Below, piece by piece: positions 8,170 through 15,915 of a stretch of 64,000 bases of DNA; the first letter of the stretch is position 1, and each line of letters starts with the position of its first letter. The stretch is taken from assembly GCA_963797005.1 (NCBI GenBank), contig CAWCOF010000009.1, positions 124,001 through 188,000 of the forward strand, given 5' to 3'. Below the pieces are notes generated by a model. That model saw only the letters and a program-made list of their open reading frames with translations, was not told the DNA's origin and did not search any database. The translations under genes were made by a program, and so were the position numbers. Source of the DNA: AWTP1-13 sp963797005. GTDB lineage: Bacteria > Pseudomonadota > Alphaproteobacteria > Rhizobiales > Hyphomicrobiaceae.

Positions 8170-9246
8170 TTAAACCTGGCACTCGCGCACCGGTCGCGCT
8201 TTCTGCTGCTTGGTCTTGCCCGGCCCGAGCGCAATGACGGTCGCGGGGTCGACATCGCCGTCGGGCCCCAGCACCTGCTCGCCCTTCTCCGCCGCCATCT
8301 CGGCCACGCTCTTGACCTTGGTCAGCGCGGCGGCGCCACCAAGCGCCTCCAGATCCGCCGCGTAGTAGTCGAACCACGGCAGCCCGGCCTTGCAGTAGTC
8401 GGCCGCCGTCGGCGGCCTGGTGGGTGGGGAGGCGCCGGTGATCTCCCGCCACCCAACCGCATCGATGAGCGTGACGAAGCAGCGGCTCGACACCGTCTGG
8501 TCCCAGGCCTCGAGACCGTAGGGGTCCTTGTAGATCTGCTGCGTCATGCGACCGCCGGCGGCGAGCGCCATCGCCTGTGCCGGCGCGGGTGCTGCCGCCA
8601 TCCTGCGCCGGCCCATGCTCATGGAGGATGCATCCACGCAGTACATGCGGGCGCGCGATTGCGCCCGCTCGCGACGTGCCGCCTCGCGGGCAATCCGGAT
8701 CGGCTCGTAGCGCTCCTTCTTCATGGGATAGACGAGCACCTGCAGGCCGCCGTGCTCGGGCTTGCCCGTGATCTGCTCCTCCACCGAGTAGCCCGCCCCG
8801 AGCGGCATCGCCACGAACTGGCGGATCACGTCCTTGGCCACGCAGAAGCCGTCGAGCCACGGCTGCTCCGGCACGACGACATAGTCGTGGTCGGCGCTGT
8901 CGAACTCGGGCTTCCAGGACTTGCCGCTCACCGCATTGATCTTGCCGGCGGCGATCTTGATGGCGCAGGGGTAGCTCTCGCCCGCGCGCGCAAACGCGAT
9001 CCACATCGCCTCGGCCTGGTAGAGCGGCAGCATCACGCCGCCGCGCTCGCTCCAGGCCCGCGGGATTCGGTTGGCGTAGTCCTCCACGTGCTCGAGCGGG
9101 AAGCGGCCGAGGCCGGGGGGAAGGGGATAGTGCTTGCCGTCGTCGGGAATGCGCAGCGTTCTTTGGAAATGGATCTCCGTCCTGGCGTGGTCGTGGACTT
9201 GCGGAAAGCGAAAACAGAGAGACGAGCCTTCGAGCGTAATCATCAC
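8170..9246 (-). CDS. Conserved protein of unknown function (358 aa)
   Basis: I do not recognise a characterised family. The protein is soluble-looking, with no signal peptide or membrane segment. Distinctive stretches are YPLPPGLGRFPLEHVEDYA (residues about 40-58), RGGVMLPLYQAEAMWIAF, PEQPWLDGFCVAKDVIRQFV (about 130-150) and HGGLQVLVYPMKKERY. The C-terminal half is Ala-rich and ends in the basic stretch GPGKTKQQKARPVRECQV. The ATG at 9246 begins MMITLEGSSLCFRFP. It lies 30 bases downstream of the XRE regulator at 9277-9630 on the same strand, so the two are probably one transcript. The regulator may control the pair through the palindrome at 9637. A copy of the double-hairpin repeat follows its stop. 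Confidence 0.75.
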   Translation of the reverse strand: MMITLEGSSLCFRFPQVHDHARTEIHFQRTLRIPDDGKHYPLPPGLGRFPLEHVEDYANRIPRAWSERGGVMLPLYQAEAMWIAFARAGESYPCAIKIAAGKINAVSGKSWKPEFDSADHDYVVVPEQPWLDGFCVAKDVIRQFVAMPLGAGYSVEEQITGKPEHGGLQVLVYPMKKERYEPIRIAREAARRERAQSRARMYCVDASSMSMGRRRMAAAPAPAQAMALAAGGRMTQQIYKDPYGLEAWDQTVSSRCFVTLIDAVGWREITGASPPTRPPTAADYCKAGLPWFDYYAADLEALGGAAALTKVKSVAEMAAEKGEQVLGPDGDVDPATVIALGPGKTKQQKARPVRECQV

Positions 9247-9276
9247 GCGTCCTTCAGTTTGCCTTATCTCTGATCG

Positions 9277-9630
9277 TCACCAGTTGCCGTCGCGCACCTC
9301 CCTTACGAGCTTGAGCATGGCGTGGTCCGGCGCATCCTTCAGTTGCCGGATCAGCTCTGCGAACTGTTTCGGCCGGCGCAGGATGATCCTCTGCAGATCG
9401 CTCGACACCTTGCCCGCCAGCGCGAGCAGCATGTCGGGGTCCTCGCCCAGATCGGCGGCCAGCCTGAGGATGGTGCCCTCCGAAGGCGGCGATACGAGGC
9501 CGCGCTCCACCTTGCTCAGGTAGGCGGGTTCGACGTCGATGCGGGTGGCCACCTGTCGGAGGCTGAACCGCGGGTCCTTCTGGGCGCGGGTCTCGCGCAC
9601 CGTGCGGACGTAGTCGCCGAAGCCGGTCAT
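9277..9630 (-). CDS. XRE-family transcriptional regulator
   Basis: This 117-residue DNA-binding protein has a Cro/CI-type helix-turn-helix near residues 22-55. FSLRQVATRIDVEPAYLSKVERGLVSPPS is the typical recognition-helix region, followed by LRLAADLGEDPDMLLALAGK, the usual continuation of the domain. The remaining 50 residues (SSDLQRIILRRPKQFAELI onward) are helical without a known ligand domain. It is the first gene of a two-gene unit with the unknown protein at 8170-9246. A perfect 6-1-6 palindrome lies 6 bases upstream of its ATG, which suggests autoregulation. Confidence 0.9.
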   Translation of the reverse strand: MTGFGDYVRTVRETRAQKDPRFSLRQVATRIDVEPAYLSKVERGLVSPPSEGTILRLAADLGEDPDMLLALAGKVSSDLQRIILRRPKQFAELIRQLKDAPDHAMLKLVREVRDGNW

Positions 9631-9636
9631 GTTGAG

Positions 9637-9649
9637 TGTGTACTACACA
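9637..9649. promoter_or_regulatory. Palindromic operator candidate for the XRE regulator
   Basis: TGTGTA-C-TACACA is a perfect 6-1-6 inverted repeat 6 bases upstream of the regulator ATG at 9630; the outer bases A9635 and T9651 also pair. Its position over the start region is where an autorepressor would bind. The transcript must be almost leaderless or start within it. Binding by the adjacent XRE protein is inferred from proximity. Confidence 0.55.
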
Positions 9650-10022
9650 GTAAACGCCTGGTCAACCAGCCGATGCCCCACCCCGTGACGCGCCTCCCAT
9701 GGCCAGGTGCGCGCGCCCGCACAAGAAGAACGCCAGGGGCGCCCACAGATCGCCCGCGAGCCCTCGCAGGGCGAGCGGCCCGCACCCTTGGCAATCCGCG
9801 TGCGAAGAGCTGGCTGCCGCACGTCGATATGCGCGGTCGAGAAGGCCACGGCACGGAGCTTTTTGCGCCATCCGCACGCCGGCGGCCGAAGCACGCGCGC
9901 AGTCCCTCGCCGCGTCCTCCAGCATCGCGCCGCGCGCGCATACCTGACCGCCCGTTGCGCAGCCTCGCCCTTCCCTCTATGTCCGGCACCGGCCCGATTG
10001 CGGGGCTGGGGGAGCAACTTCC
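9650..10022. other. Intergenic region between divergent genes
   Basis: About 370 bases separate the XRE gene (minus) from the DMT exporter (plus). Reading frames here are uninterrupted only because of high GC and none has a recognisable product. The right end carries the ribosome site GGGGGAG about 7 bases before the exporter ATG. I see nothing else. Confidence 0.5.
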
Positions 10023-10919
10023 ATGTCGTGGTTATGGGCGGTCTTCACGGTCATCGCGTCCGGCGGCCAGGTGCTGCGCAACGCCATGCAGAGGGAGCTG
10101 ACCACCACGCTCGGCACGGTCGGCGCCACCCACGTGCGCTTCCTCTTCGGCCTGCCGTTCGCGATCCTGTTCCTGACGCTCGTGCTCGCCGCAACGCGCG
10201 TGCCGGTGCCTGAGCTCAACAGCGCGACCATCACCTGGACGAGCGCGGCCGCGCTCGCCCAGATCGCCGCCACCGCGCTCCTGCTAGCCGCCATGCAGGC
10301 GCGATCCTTCGTCGTCACGACGGCCTATTCCAAGACCGAGCCGGTGCAGGTGGCGATCTTCGGTCTGGCCTTTCTCGGCGACAGGCTGACGCCGGGCCAG
10401 ATCCTGGCGATCATCGTCGCCACCGCCGGCGTGCTCCTCATATCGTGGCCCAAGACAAAGGCCGGCAGCGAGGAGGCGTTCTCCTGGAAGCCGGCGGCGC
10501 TGGGCATCGGCTCGGGCGCGCTGTTTGCCATTGCCGCCATCGGCTACCGCGGCGGCATCCTGGCGTTGAAGGCGCCCAACTTCGTCGTAGGCGCCTCCAC
10601 CACGCTGGTGCTGGGGCTCTCCATCCAGACCGTGATCCTGACCGCCTACCTCGCGCTTGCCGACCGCCCCGTCCTGATGGCCATCTTCCGGGCCTGGCGG
10701 CCATCGCTGTTCGCGGGCTTCATGGGCGCCTTCGCCTCGCAGATGTGGTATCTGGCCTTCGCGCTGGAGACAGCCGCCAAGGTGCGCACCTTGGCGCTGG
10801 TCGAGATCCTGTTCGCCCAGGTTCTGTCGCGCAACCTCTTCAAGCAGAGCCTGGCCTCGCGCGACGCGGCCGGCATCGGGCTCATCATCATCGGCGTGAT
10901 CTTGCTGCTCAACTTTTAA
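10023..10919 (+). CDS. EamA/DMT-family transporter
   Basis: This 298-residue inner-membrane protein has about ten hydrophobic segments arranged as two EamA repeats, typical of drug/metabolite exporters. The N-terminal repeat begins SWLWAVFTVIASGGQVLRNAMQ and the second begins around ALGIGSGALFAIAAIGYRGG. The family end pattern FAQVLSRNLFKQSLASRDAAGIGLIIIGVILLLNF is clear. The start has GGGGGAG upstream. No neighbour points to a substrate. It is unrelated in close sequence to the second DMT gene at 17314. Confidence 0.85.
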   Translation: MSWLWAVFTVIASGGQVLRNAMQRELTTTLGTVGATHVRFLFGLPFAILFLTLVLAATRVPVPELNSATITWTSAAALAQIAATALLLAAMQARSFVVTTAYSKTEPVQVAIFGLAFLGDRLTPGQILAIIVATAGVLLISWPKTKAGSEEAFSWKPAALGIGSGALFAIAAIGYRGGILALKAPNFVVGASTTLVLGLSIQTVILTAYLALADRPVLMAIFRAWRPSLFAGFMGAFASQMWYLAFALETAAKVRTLALVEILFAQVLSRNLFKQSLASRDAAGIGLIIIGVILLLNF

Positions 10920-11009
10920 CGGTGCCGAAGAACCCTATATACGTATCGTGGCGCCGTGGTCGCCGCCCGATGCATCTTGCCGCCCAAGTGGAGCCCAGTG
11001 GAGCCCGTT

Positions 11010-11309
11010 GTGTCCGTCACCGACCTTTCACCCAGTCCCTCGCCCGAGGATAAGAAGCTCGCCCGTGCCAGGCGGCGCGTTGCAGCGCTGAAGGGCTTCT
11101 ACGTTCACCTCACCGTCTTCGTGCTCGTGATGGCGGGCCTCGCCATCGTGAATTTCCTGACCGGTCCCCCGTGGTGGATGCTGTGGGCGCTGTTCGGCTG
11201 GGGTATCGGTCTCTTGGCGCATGGGCTTGCCGTCTCCGCGCGCACATCGCGGGCGATCGCGAATTGGGAAGAGCGCAAGCTGCAGCAATATGTGCGCGAG
11301 GAGCGGTGA
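11010..11309 (+). CDS. 2TM-domain small membrane protein
   Basis: This small inner-membrane protein of unknown function matches the 2TM domain pattern. A charged helix KKLARARRRVAALKGFYVHLTVF leads into the first membrane segment (VLVMAGLAIVNFLTG). The Pro-Trp-Trp turn and second segment (WWMLWALFGWGIGLLAHGLAVS) follow, then a charged tail EERKLQQYVREER. The frame is open from a GTG at 10956, but the GTG at 11010 (VSVTDLSPSPSPEDKK) gives the usual length of 99 residues. Its stop is only 3 bases from the stop of the convergent cytochrome gene. Confidence 0.75.
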   Translation: MSVTDLSPSPSPEDKKLARARRRVAALKGFYVHLTVFVLVMAGLAIVNFLTGPPWWMLWALFGWGIGLLAHGLAVSARTSRAIANWEERKLQQYVREER

Positions 11310-11312
11310 GCG

Positions 11313-11843
11313 TCATTTCTCCGGCGGCACGATCTTCATGACGAACGAGGTCGGCTTCTCCTTGGGTCCGAACGGGCCCGGCACCTTGTTGCTCACGGGC
11401 TTGAGGCTCTTGAGATAGGCGGCGATCGCGTTCACGTCTGCCTTGCTCAGGTTGGCGAATGCCTTCCACGGCATGATCGGCGCCAGCACACGTCCATCGG
11501 GCCGCGCCCCCGTTTGCAGGGCGGTGACGATCTGCGCCTTGCTCCACTTGCCGAGCCCCGTCTCTTTGTCCGGCGTCAGATTGGGCCCATGGAAGACGCC
11601 GAGGCCGGGTATCTCGAACCCGACCTCGGAGCCTCCGAGGAAGCGGGCCGCGTCGGGCTTGCCGAAGAAGTACCCGGGCGTGTGGCAATCATTGCAGCCG
11701 CCGAAGCCGACGAGATACTTGCCGCGCGCGATCTCGGTGCGGCTCGTCTGCGACTGTGCAGGGCTCGTGACGGCGCCGGCGAGGATGACAAGCGCAAGAC
11801 CGGCGGCCGCAGCCGCCGCCTGACGGATCGGTGTACGAGACAT
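11313..11843 (-). CDS. Periplasmic c-type cytochrome
   Basis: This is a small monohaem cytochrome c exported to the periplasm. Residues 1-32 form a signal peptide (hydrophobic AAAAAAGLALVILAGAV, then QSQTSR). The haem site CNDCH lies near residues 50-54 after RGKYLVGFGG. PIMPWKAFANLSKADVNAIAAYLKSL supplies the distal Met candidate and the C-terminal helix typical of class I cytochromes. Length is 176 residues. It resembles single-domain cytochromes used as electron carriers with dehydrogenases, but its partner is not in the neighbourhood. A copy of the double-hairpin repeat begins 31 bases upstream of its start. Confidence 0.87.
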   Translation of the reverse strand: MSRTPIRQAAAAAAGLALVILAGAVTSPAQSQTSRTEIARGKYLVGFGGCNDCHTPGYFFGKPDAARFLGGSEVGFEIPGLGVFHGPNLTPDKETGLGKWSKAQIVTALQTGARPDGRVLAPIMPWKAFANLSKADVNAIAAYLKSLKPVSNKVPGPFGPKEKPTSFVMKIVPPEK

Positions 11844-11873
11844 GATTTCCCCCCAAGGAAAAGGCCAGCATAT

Positions 11874-12024
11874 CTAGAGCAGGATCGCTTCGGATGGAAT
11901 CGCCTTGCCTCGATCGCGACGTTTCGGCCGAAGCGTGAATCCTGCTCTATCCAACATCTTGAGAGCAAGATTCACGTTCCATGATCGAAGCCAAGCGCTT
12001 CGATCAGAAACGATCTTGCTCTAG
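11874..12024 (+). repeat. Dispersed ~150-bp double-hairpin repeat, copy 2
   Basis: This copy is bounded by CTAGAGC and GCTCTAG. Module 1 pairs AGAGCAGGAT with ATCCTGCTCT (10 bp) and CGCTTCGG with CCGAAGCG. Module 2 pairs AGAGCAAGAT with ATCTTGCTCT and contains TGATCGAAGC-CAAGC-GCTTCGATCA. Relative to copy 1, the module 1 stem has exchanged a G:C for an A:T pair on both arms, a compensatory change. It sits between the cytochrome gene and fabI. The remaining 190 bases up to the fabI start (12025-12217) hold no other visible feature. Confidence 0.88.
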
Positions 12025-12217
12025 ACCAACCGACAAGGAAAGAAAATCCAGCCGAGTTCGGGCGCGGATAGGAGCCCAATCGAGGCCGCCAGCCGGTCAA
12101 TTTGGGCCCCTGGTCATGGCATCATGCGTGTAGCTGGACCGAGGGGGCGGTTGGTGTAGGATGCGCGCGAAATCGCTCCAGCGCGCGCAAAGCCAACCAG
12201 TGAAAGGGCCGGGGGAC

Positions 12218-13066
12218 ATGACGGGTGCTGCCACCGGCGTCGACATCCCCGCCGGCACGCTGATGCAGGGCAAGCGCGGGCTCATCATGGGGGTCGCCAA
12301 CAACCGGTCGATCGCCTGGGGCATCGCCAAGGCCGCCGCAGCGCAAGGCGCCACGCTCGCCTTCACCTATCAGGGCGATGCGCTCAAGAAGCGTGTCGAG
12401 CCGCTCGCCGCGGAGGTGGGCTCCACGCTCGTGCTGCCGTGCGACGTGGCCGACAATGCCTCGATGGACGCGGTGTTCACTGCCCTGTCGCGCGAATGGG
12501 GCAAGCTCGACTTTCTGGTGCACGCCATCGCCTTCTCCGACAAGGGCGAACTCGACGGGCGCTATGTCGACACCTCGGAGAAGAACTTTTCGCAGACCAT
12601 GCTGATCTCCTGCTACTCTTTCACGGCGCTCGCTCAGCGCGCCGAGAAGCTGATGAGTGCCGGGGGCTCTCTGCTGACGCTCACCTACTATGGCGCCGAG
12701 AAGGTCATGCCCCACTACAATGTCATGGGCGTGGCCAAGGCGGCGCTGGAATCGAGCGTGCGCTACCTCGCCGCCGACCTCGGCAAGGGCGGCATCCGCG
12801 TCAACGCCATCTCGGCGGGCCCGATCAAGACGCTGGCGGCCTCCGGCATTGCCGACTTCCGCTACATCCTGAAGTGGAACGAGTACAACTCCGCGCTACG
12901 CCGCACGGTGAGCATCGAGGAGGTCGGCTCCGCGGCCCTCTACCTGCTCTGCGACCTGTCGCGCGGCGTCACCGGCGAGGTGCACCACGTGGATGCCGGC
13001 TACCACGTGCAGGGCATGAAGAACGAGGACGCCCCCGACATCTCCGTCGTCAAGGACGGCAGCTGA
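12218..13066 (+). CDS. fabI: Enoyl-[acyl-carrier-protein] reductase (NADH)
   Basis: This enzyme reduces the enoyl-ACP double bond in the last step of each fatty-acid elongation cycle, in the cytoplasm. It is an atypical short-chain dehydrogenase. GKRGLIMGVANNRSIAWGIA (about residues 15-34) is the FabI nucleotide-binding motif, LVHAIAFSDKGELDGRYVDTS follows, and the catalytic pair is in YYGAEKVMPHYNVMGVAKAALE, Tyr and Lys separated by six residues. ALYLLCDLSRGVTGEVHHVDAGYHVQGM is the family C-terminus. The frame is open from an ATG at 12161, but the ATG at 12218 follows GGGGGAC and gives the normal length (282 residues). It is a single-gene unit here; FabI is the triclosan/isoniazid-class target. 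Confidence 0.93.
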   Translation: MTGAATGVDIPAGTLMQGKRGLIMGVANNRSIAWGIAKAAAAQGATLAFTYQGDALKKRVEPLAAEVGSTLVLPCDVADNASMDAVFTALSREWGKLDFLVHAIAFSDKGELDGRYVDTSEKNFSQTMLISCYSFTALAQRAEKLMSAGGSLLTLTYYGAEKVMPHYNVMGVAKAALESSVRYLAADLGKGGIRVNAISAGPIKTLAASGIADFRYILKWNEYNSALRRTVSIEEVGSAALYLLCDLSRGVTGEVHHVDAGYHVQGMKNEDAPDISVVKDGS

Positions 13067-13280
13067 CCCCTTCGGTCACCAACCCATTACCGGCACCTCG
13101 GATGTCGTTGACGCCAAGCCGGCAGCGGTGCCATTCGCGGTTGGACGCGACGGCTGTGCGTTAAGCACGAGCGCCGCCGGCCGCACGCAAAGCGGCCCTG
13201 GGCCAAATGCGCCACAAATCCGCCACCTGCGGTTCTTTTTCTGCAGCCTGCACGTGGCGCCAACACGCACGGGGGAAGGT

Positions 13281-14258
13281 ATGCGTTCCGCAATCGCCGT
13301 GATCCTGGCGCTCATCCTGTCTTGCGCCCAGGGGGCCGCGGCCAAGCCTCGCAAGAGGCACCTGCCCGACAAGCCGACCGCCGTGTTCACCTCCTCGGAG
13401 GATCTCCTTCGCTTCATCAACGGCTACCGCACCAAGCCGCAGCCCGCGAAGGTGCCGATCGCCGTCCACGCCATGAGCGAGCTCGGCCTCTTCCGCGACC
13501 TGGATACGGCCGGCGTCTACGTCGGCTTCATGGCCGGCGTGCTGCAGGTCAATCCCAAGACGGCGGAGAAGCTGGTCGCCGGCATGTTTCCGATGCCGCC
13601 GAGCGACCAGGTCGCCATCGTCCGGGCCATCGCCTACTCGGGTCTTCCCGACTGGAAGGGCCTGATGCTCAAGTTCGTCGAGCGCATGCCCGCGCGCCAG
13701 GCGCTGATCGAGCGCTTCGTCTACGGCAAGCTCCCCACGCTCAAGCAGGTCGCCCTCGATGCCGGGCCTGCGCCGCTCGACATGCTCTGGGGCATGTATT
13801 TCGCGACTGGGTCGCATGAGCCGATCGTGCGCATGGTGTCCGTGCTGACCTGGGCCAAAGACCCCGACAACGTCGAGCGGCTCACGGTCGGCAGCATGGC
13901 CAAGCTGTCGCTCGCCACCAACGCCTCGCGCGACAAGGAGCTGCTCGACATGCTCAAGGCCGCCATGCGCTACGAGGACAAGGCGACGCGCGCCGTGCTG
14001 CGCGAAGTCATCGACGCCGCCGAGACCTTCGAGTTCGGGCCCGTGCGCAAGGACGCGCTCGCCGCCATCAACCAGCTCAAGCTCAAGGGGCCGGCTTCGG
14101 TTCGCAACGTCCAGTGGTGGGGACAGGCCGGGCAGACGGCGCTGGCGCTGGGCTGCATCGTCGCGGGCGCCATGGGCCACGTCGAGGTCGGCATCCCGTG
14201 CGTGGTGGGCGGCGCCGTCTCCGGCGCCGCGCTCAAGTACATGACGCCGCAGCAGTAG
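13281..14258 (+). CDS. Secreted protein of unknown function
   Basis: I do not recognise the family. The start at 13281 follows GGGGGAAGGT and gives a clear signal peptide (MRSAIAVILALILSCAQGAAA) before a basic mature start KPRKRHLPDKP. The mature part is helical with HEAT-like regularity (repeated 30-40-residue helical stretches such as AEKLVAGMFPMPPSDQVAIV and NVERLTVGSMAKLSLATN). It ends in a hydrophobic Gly/Ala-rich segment (ALALGCIVAGAMGHVEVG), a possible C-terminal membrane hairpin. Predicted location is the periplasm or periplasmic face of a membrane. Length is 325 residues. It stands alone between fabI and an XRE regulator on the other strand. Confidence 0.75.
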   Translation: MRSAIAVILALILSCAQGAAAKPRKRHLPDKPTAVFTSSEDLLRFINGYRTKPQPAKVPIAVHAMSELGLFRDLDTAGVYVGFMAGVLQVNPKTAEKLVAGMFPMPPSDQVAIVRAIAYSGLPDWKGLMLKFVERMPARQALIERFVYGKLPTLKQVALDAGPAPLDMLWGMYFATGSHEPIVRMVSVLTWAKDPDNVERLTVGSMAKLSLATNASRDKELLDMLKAAMRYEDKATRAVLREVIDAAETFEFGPVRKDALAAINQLKLKGPASVRNVQWWGQAGQTALALGCIVAGAMGHVEVGIPCVVGGAVSGAALKYMTPQQ

Positions 14259-14285
14259 ACTTGCGCGGCAGTAGACCTGCGCGAC

Positions 14286-14762
14286 TCACCGGAAATGGCT
14301 CGCCAGGCCGCGCGCCATGTCGACCAGCATGATCCGGATCGAGGGATCGTCGATCCTGTTCAGCTCCTCGTTGAGGAGCGACAGTTGCTGTCGGGCGACG
14401 TTTTCTTCTTCCGAGGCCGCGCGGCTATGGCGCTCTTTCGCCAGGCGCGCCAGATCTCCCTCCGGACTTATCAATCCGACGAAGAACCAGATAACCGGAA
14501 TCTGCAGGCTTCGTGCAATGCCCGCCAGGTCCGCAGGCGGAACCCTGATGCGGCCGTTCTCGTAGTCATCCAGGCGGGCCAGATCGTGGCCGAGGACATC
14601 GGCCATGTCCTCAGCGGCCCAGCCGAGCATCTCGCGGCAAAGCCGGAGCCTTGAGCCGACCAGCCGATCCACCGCCGCCTTGCGCGCCTTGGAAACGTCA
14701 TCCAGCGGCAGCGTATCATCGTCCTCAACCATATTGCGTGCCTCGACCTCTATCTCCGCCAT
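14286..14762 (-). CDS. XRE-family transcriptional regulator
   Basis: A Cro/CI-type helix-turn-helix occupies the middle of the protein. LRLCREMLGWAAEDMADVLGHDLARLDDYENGRIRVPP contains the scaffold and recognition helices, followed by DLAGIARSLQIPVIWFFVG, where XRE proteins continue with the dimerisation helix. The C-terminus is helical (SEEENVARQQLSLLNEELNRI). The longest frame starts at 14882, but the first 40 residues look non-coding; the Met at 14762 (MAEIEVEARNMVEDDD) is more likely and gives 158 residues. No target gene is adjacent. Confidence 0.75.
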   Translation of the reverse strand: MAEIEVEARNMVEDDDTLPLDDVSKARKAAVDRLVGSRLRLCREMLGWAAEDMADVLGHDLARLDDYENGRIRVPPADLAGIARSLQIPVIWFFVGLISPEGDLARLAKERHSRAASEEENVARQQLSLLNEELNRIDDPSIRIMLVDMARGLASHFR

Positions 14763-15310
14763 CCCCGAACATTTCTCCGATCGCCATTCTCCCGCACGGC
14801 ATTCCTGATACGGGAGGAGGGTGACGAACGCGTCAAACGACTCGGCGACCGATTGTGAGCGTGCAGCGATCGCAGCGCTCAACTCGAGGCGATAATCATG
14901 TGCGCTGCAGCTATGTCCAACATGAGAAAACCGATCTCGTCAACCTGGAGGGCTGCTCGAGTCAACATGGCCAAACCTCTTTATCCGGTCAATTACTGCT
15001 CATAGCGGCGCATGTGGCAAGTCGCTCGATTTGATCGCCACATCGCATGGCATTCGGCAAATTCAGGCGCAAGTTATTCTAAACGATGTACACTGTCAAT
15101 GTCGTGGATCTTCGATGTGTTGCCGCGCACACACGGCAAAATTTTCTTCCGGTCGCCTTGATTGACACCAGACCGCCTATATTCGCCCGCCGACGTTGCC
15201 AAAAAGCATCAAGCGTGCGCTTCCGCAACCCAGAGGTTTCCGTTTGGCGTTGACATGCGCCGGCGCCCTGGCTGGCGCGGCTTTTCGTGTCGTCAGCGTC
15301 TATCAACGTC
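14763..15310. other. Gene-poor stretch left of repeat copy 3
   Basis: About 550 bases without a convincing gene, with locally lower GC than the surroundings (for example the ATTATTCTAAACGATGTAC region near 15080). A TTGACA at 15162 is followed by TATATT at 15178 with only a 10-base spacer, so it is not a normal sigma-70 promoter. I see no RNA gene. Confidence 0.4.
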
Positions 15311-15462
15311 TAAGAGCAAGATCGTTTCTGATCGAAGCACTTGGCTTCGATCATGGAACGTGAATCTTGCTCTCAAGATATTGGATAGAGCAGGATTCGC
15401 GCTTCGGCCGAAACGGCGCTATCGAGGCAAGGCCGTTCCATCCGGAGCGATCCTGCTCTAAG
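15311..15462 (-). repeat. Dispersed ~150-bp double-hairpin repeat, copy 3 (inverted)
   Basis: Read on the minus strand, this is the same two-module repeat as at 8011 and 11874. It runs from AGAGCAGGATCGCTCCGG through ATCCTGCTCT, then AGAGCAAGATTCACGTTCC, the inner hairpin TGATCGAAGC-CAAGT-GCTTCGATCA and ATCTTGCTCT. The outer 10-bp stems are intact; module 1 has one new mismatch in its inner stem. Confidence 0.88.
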
Positions 15463-15465
15463 AGG

Positions 15466-15897
15466 CTATTGGGCCGGAGAAACCGAAGCGAAGCCGCGCT
15501 TGCGCATTTCCGTCGCAAAAGAAGCGGCCTGGGCAATATCGCCTGCATTGTGCGCGACAACGATGCCGCTTCTCGACATACGGCCAAATGCGTGATTGGC
15601 GGGACTATTCATAGCCGATCCGCTGCCCGTTCGGAGAGACGAAATCGCCGGCTCGCAGGGCAATGAGGCCGAGTGCCGGACCGAACGCCCAAGGCCGCCG
15701 AAGGACCTGATGATCGCCGGCGCGCCCGCTTCCACCAATGCTTGGGCACCGTGCGGGGCGACCACCCGATCCCTTTGCCCGTAAGTATTGCAGCGATCCG
15801 CACAAAGATCTCGCGTGTCCCCCATTTCCATGTTACCCAGCCCAGGCATTGCTCGAGGCGGCCCGCCGTCGCCCATTGCTTTCGTTGGTCCCGCCAC
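15466..15897 (-). other. Possible degraded or frameshifted gene, unidentified
   Basis: A 143-codon minus-strand frame has coding-like stretches (RVVAPHGAQALVEAGAPAII near the middle and GIVVAHNAGDIAQAASFATE near the end). A neighbouring frame reads FGPALGLIALRAGDFVSPNG at 15605-15680. Together they suggest one gene broken by an indel near 15690. No family can be named. It is adjacent to and divergent from the IclR gene at 15916. It could equally be chance open frame in GC-rich DNA. Confidence 0.25.
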
Positions 15898-15915
15898 CGG
15901 AACGATTCACAAGAG

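Noticed and set aside
15162..15183. Sigma-70 promoter TTGACA...TATATT
   Set aside because: The spacer is only 10 bases, far from the 16-18 needed, and no gene follows in the right place.
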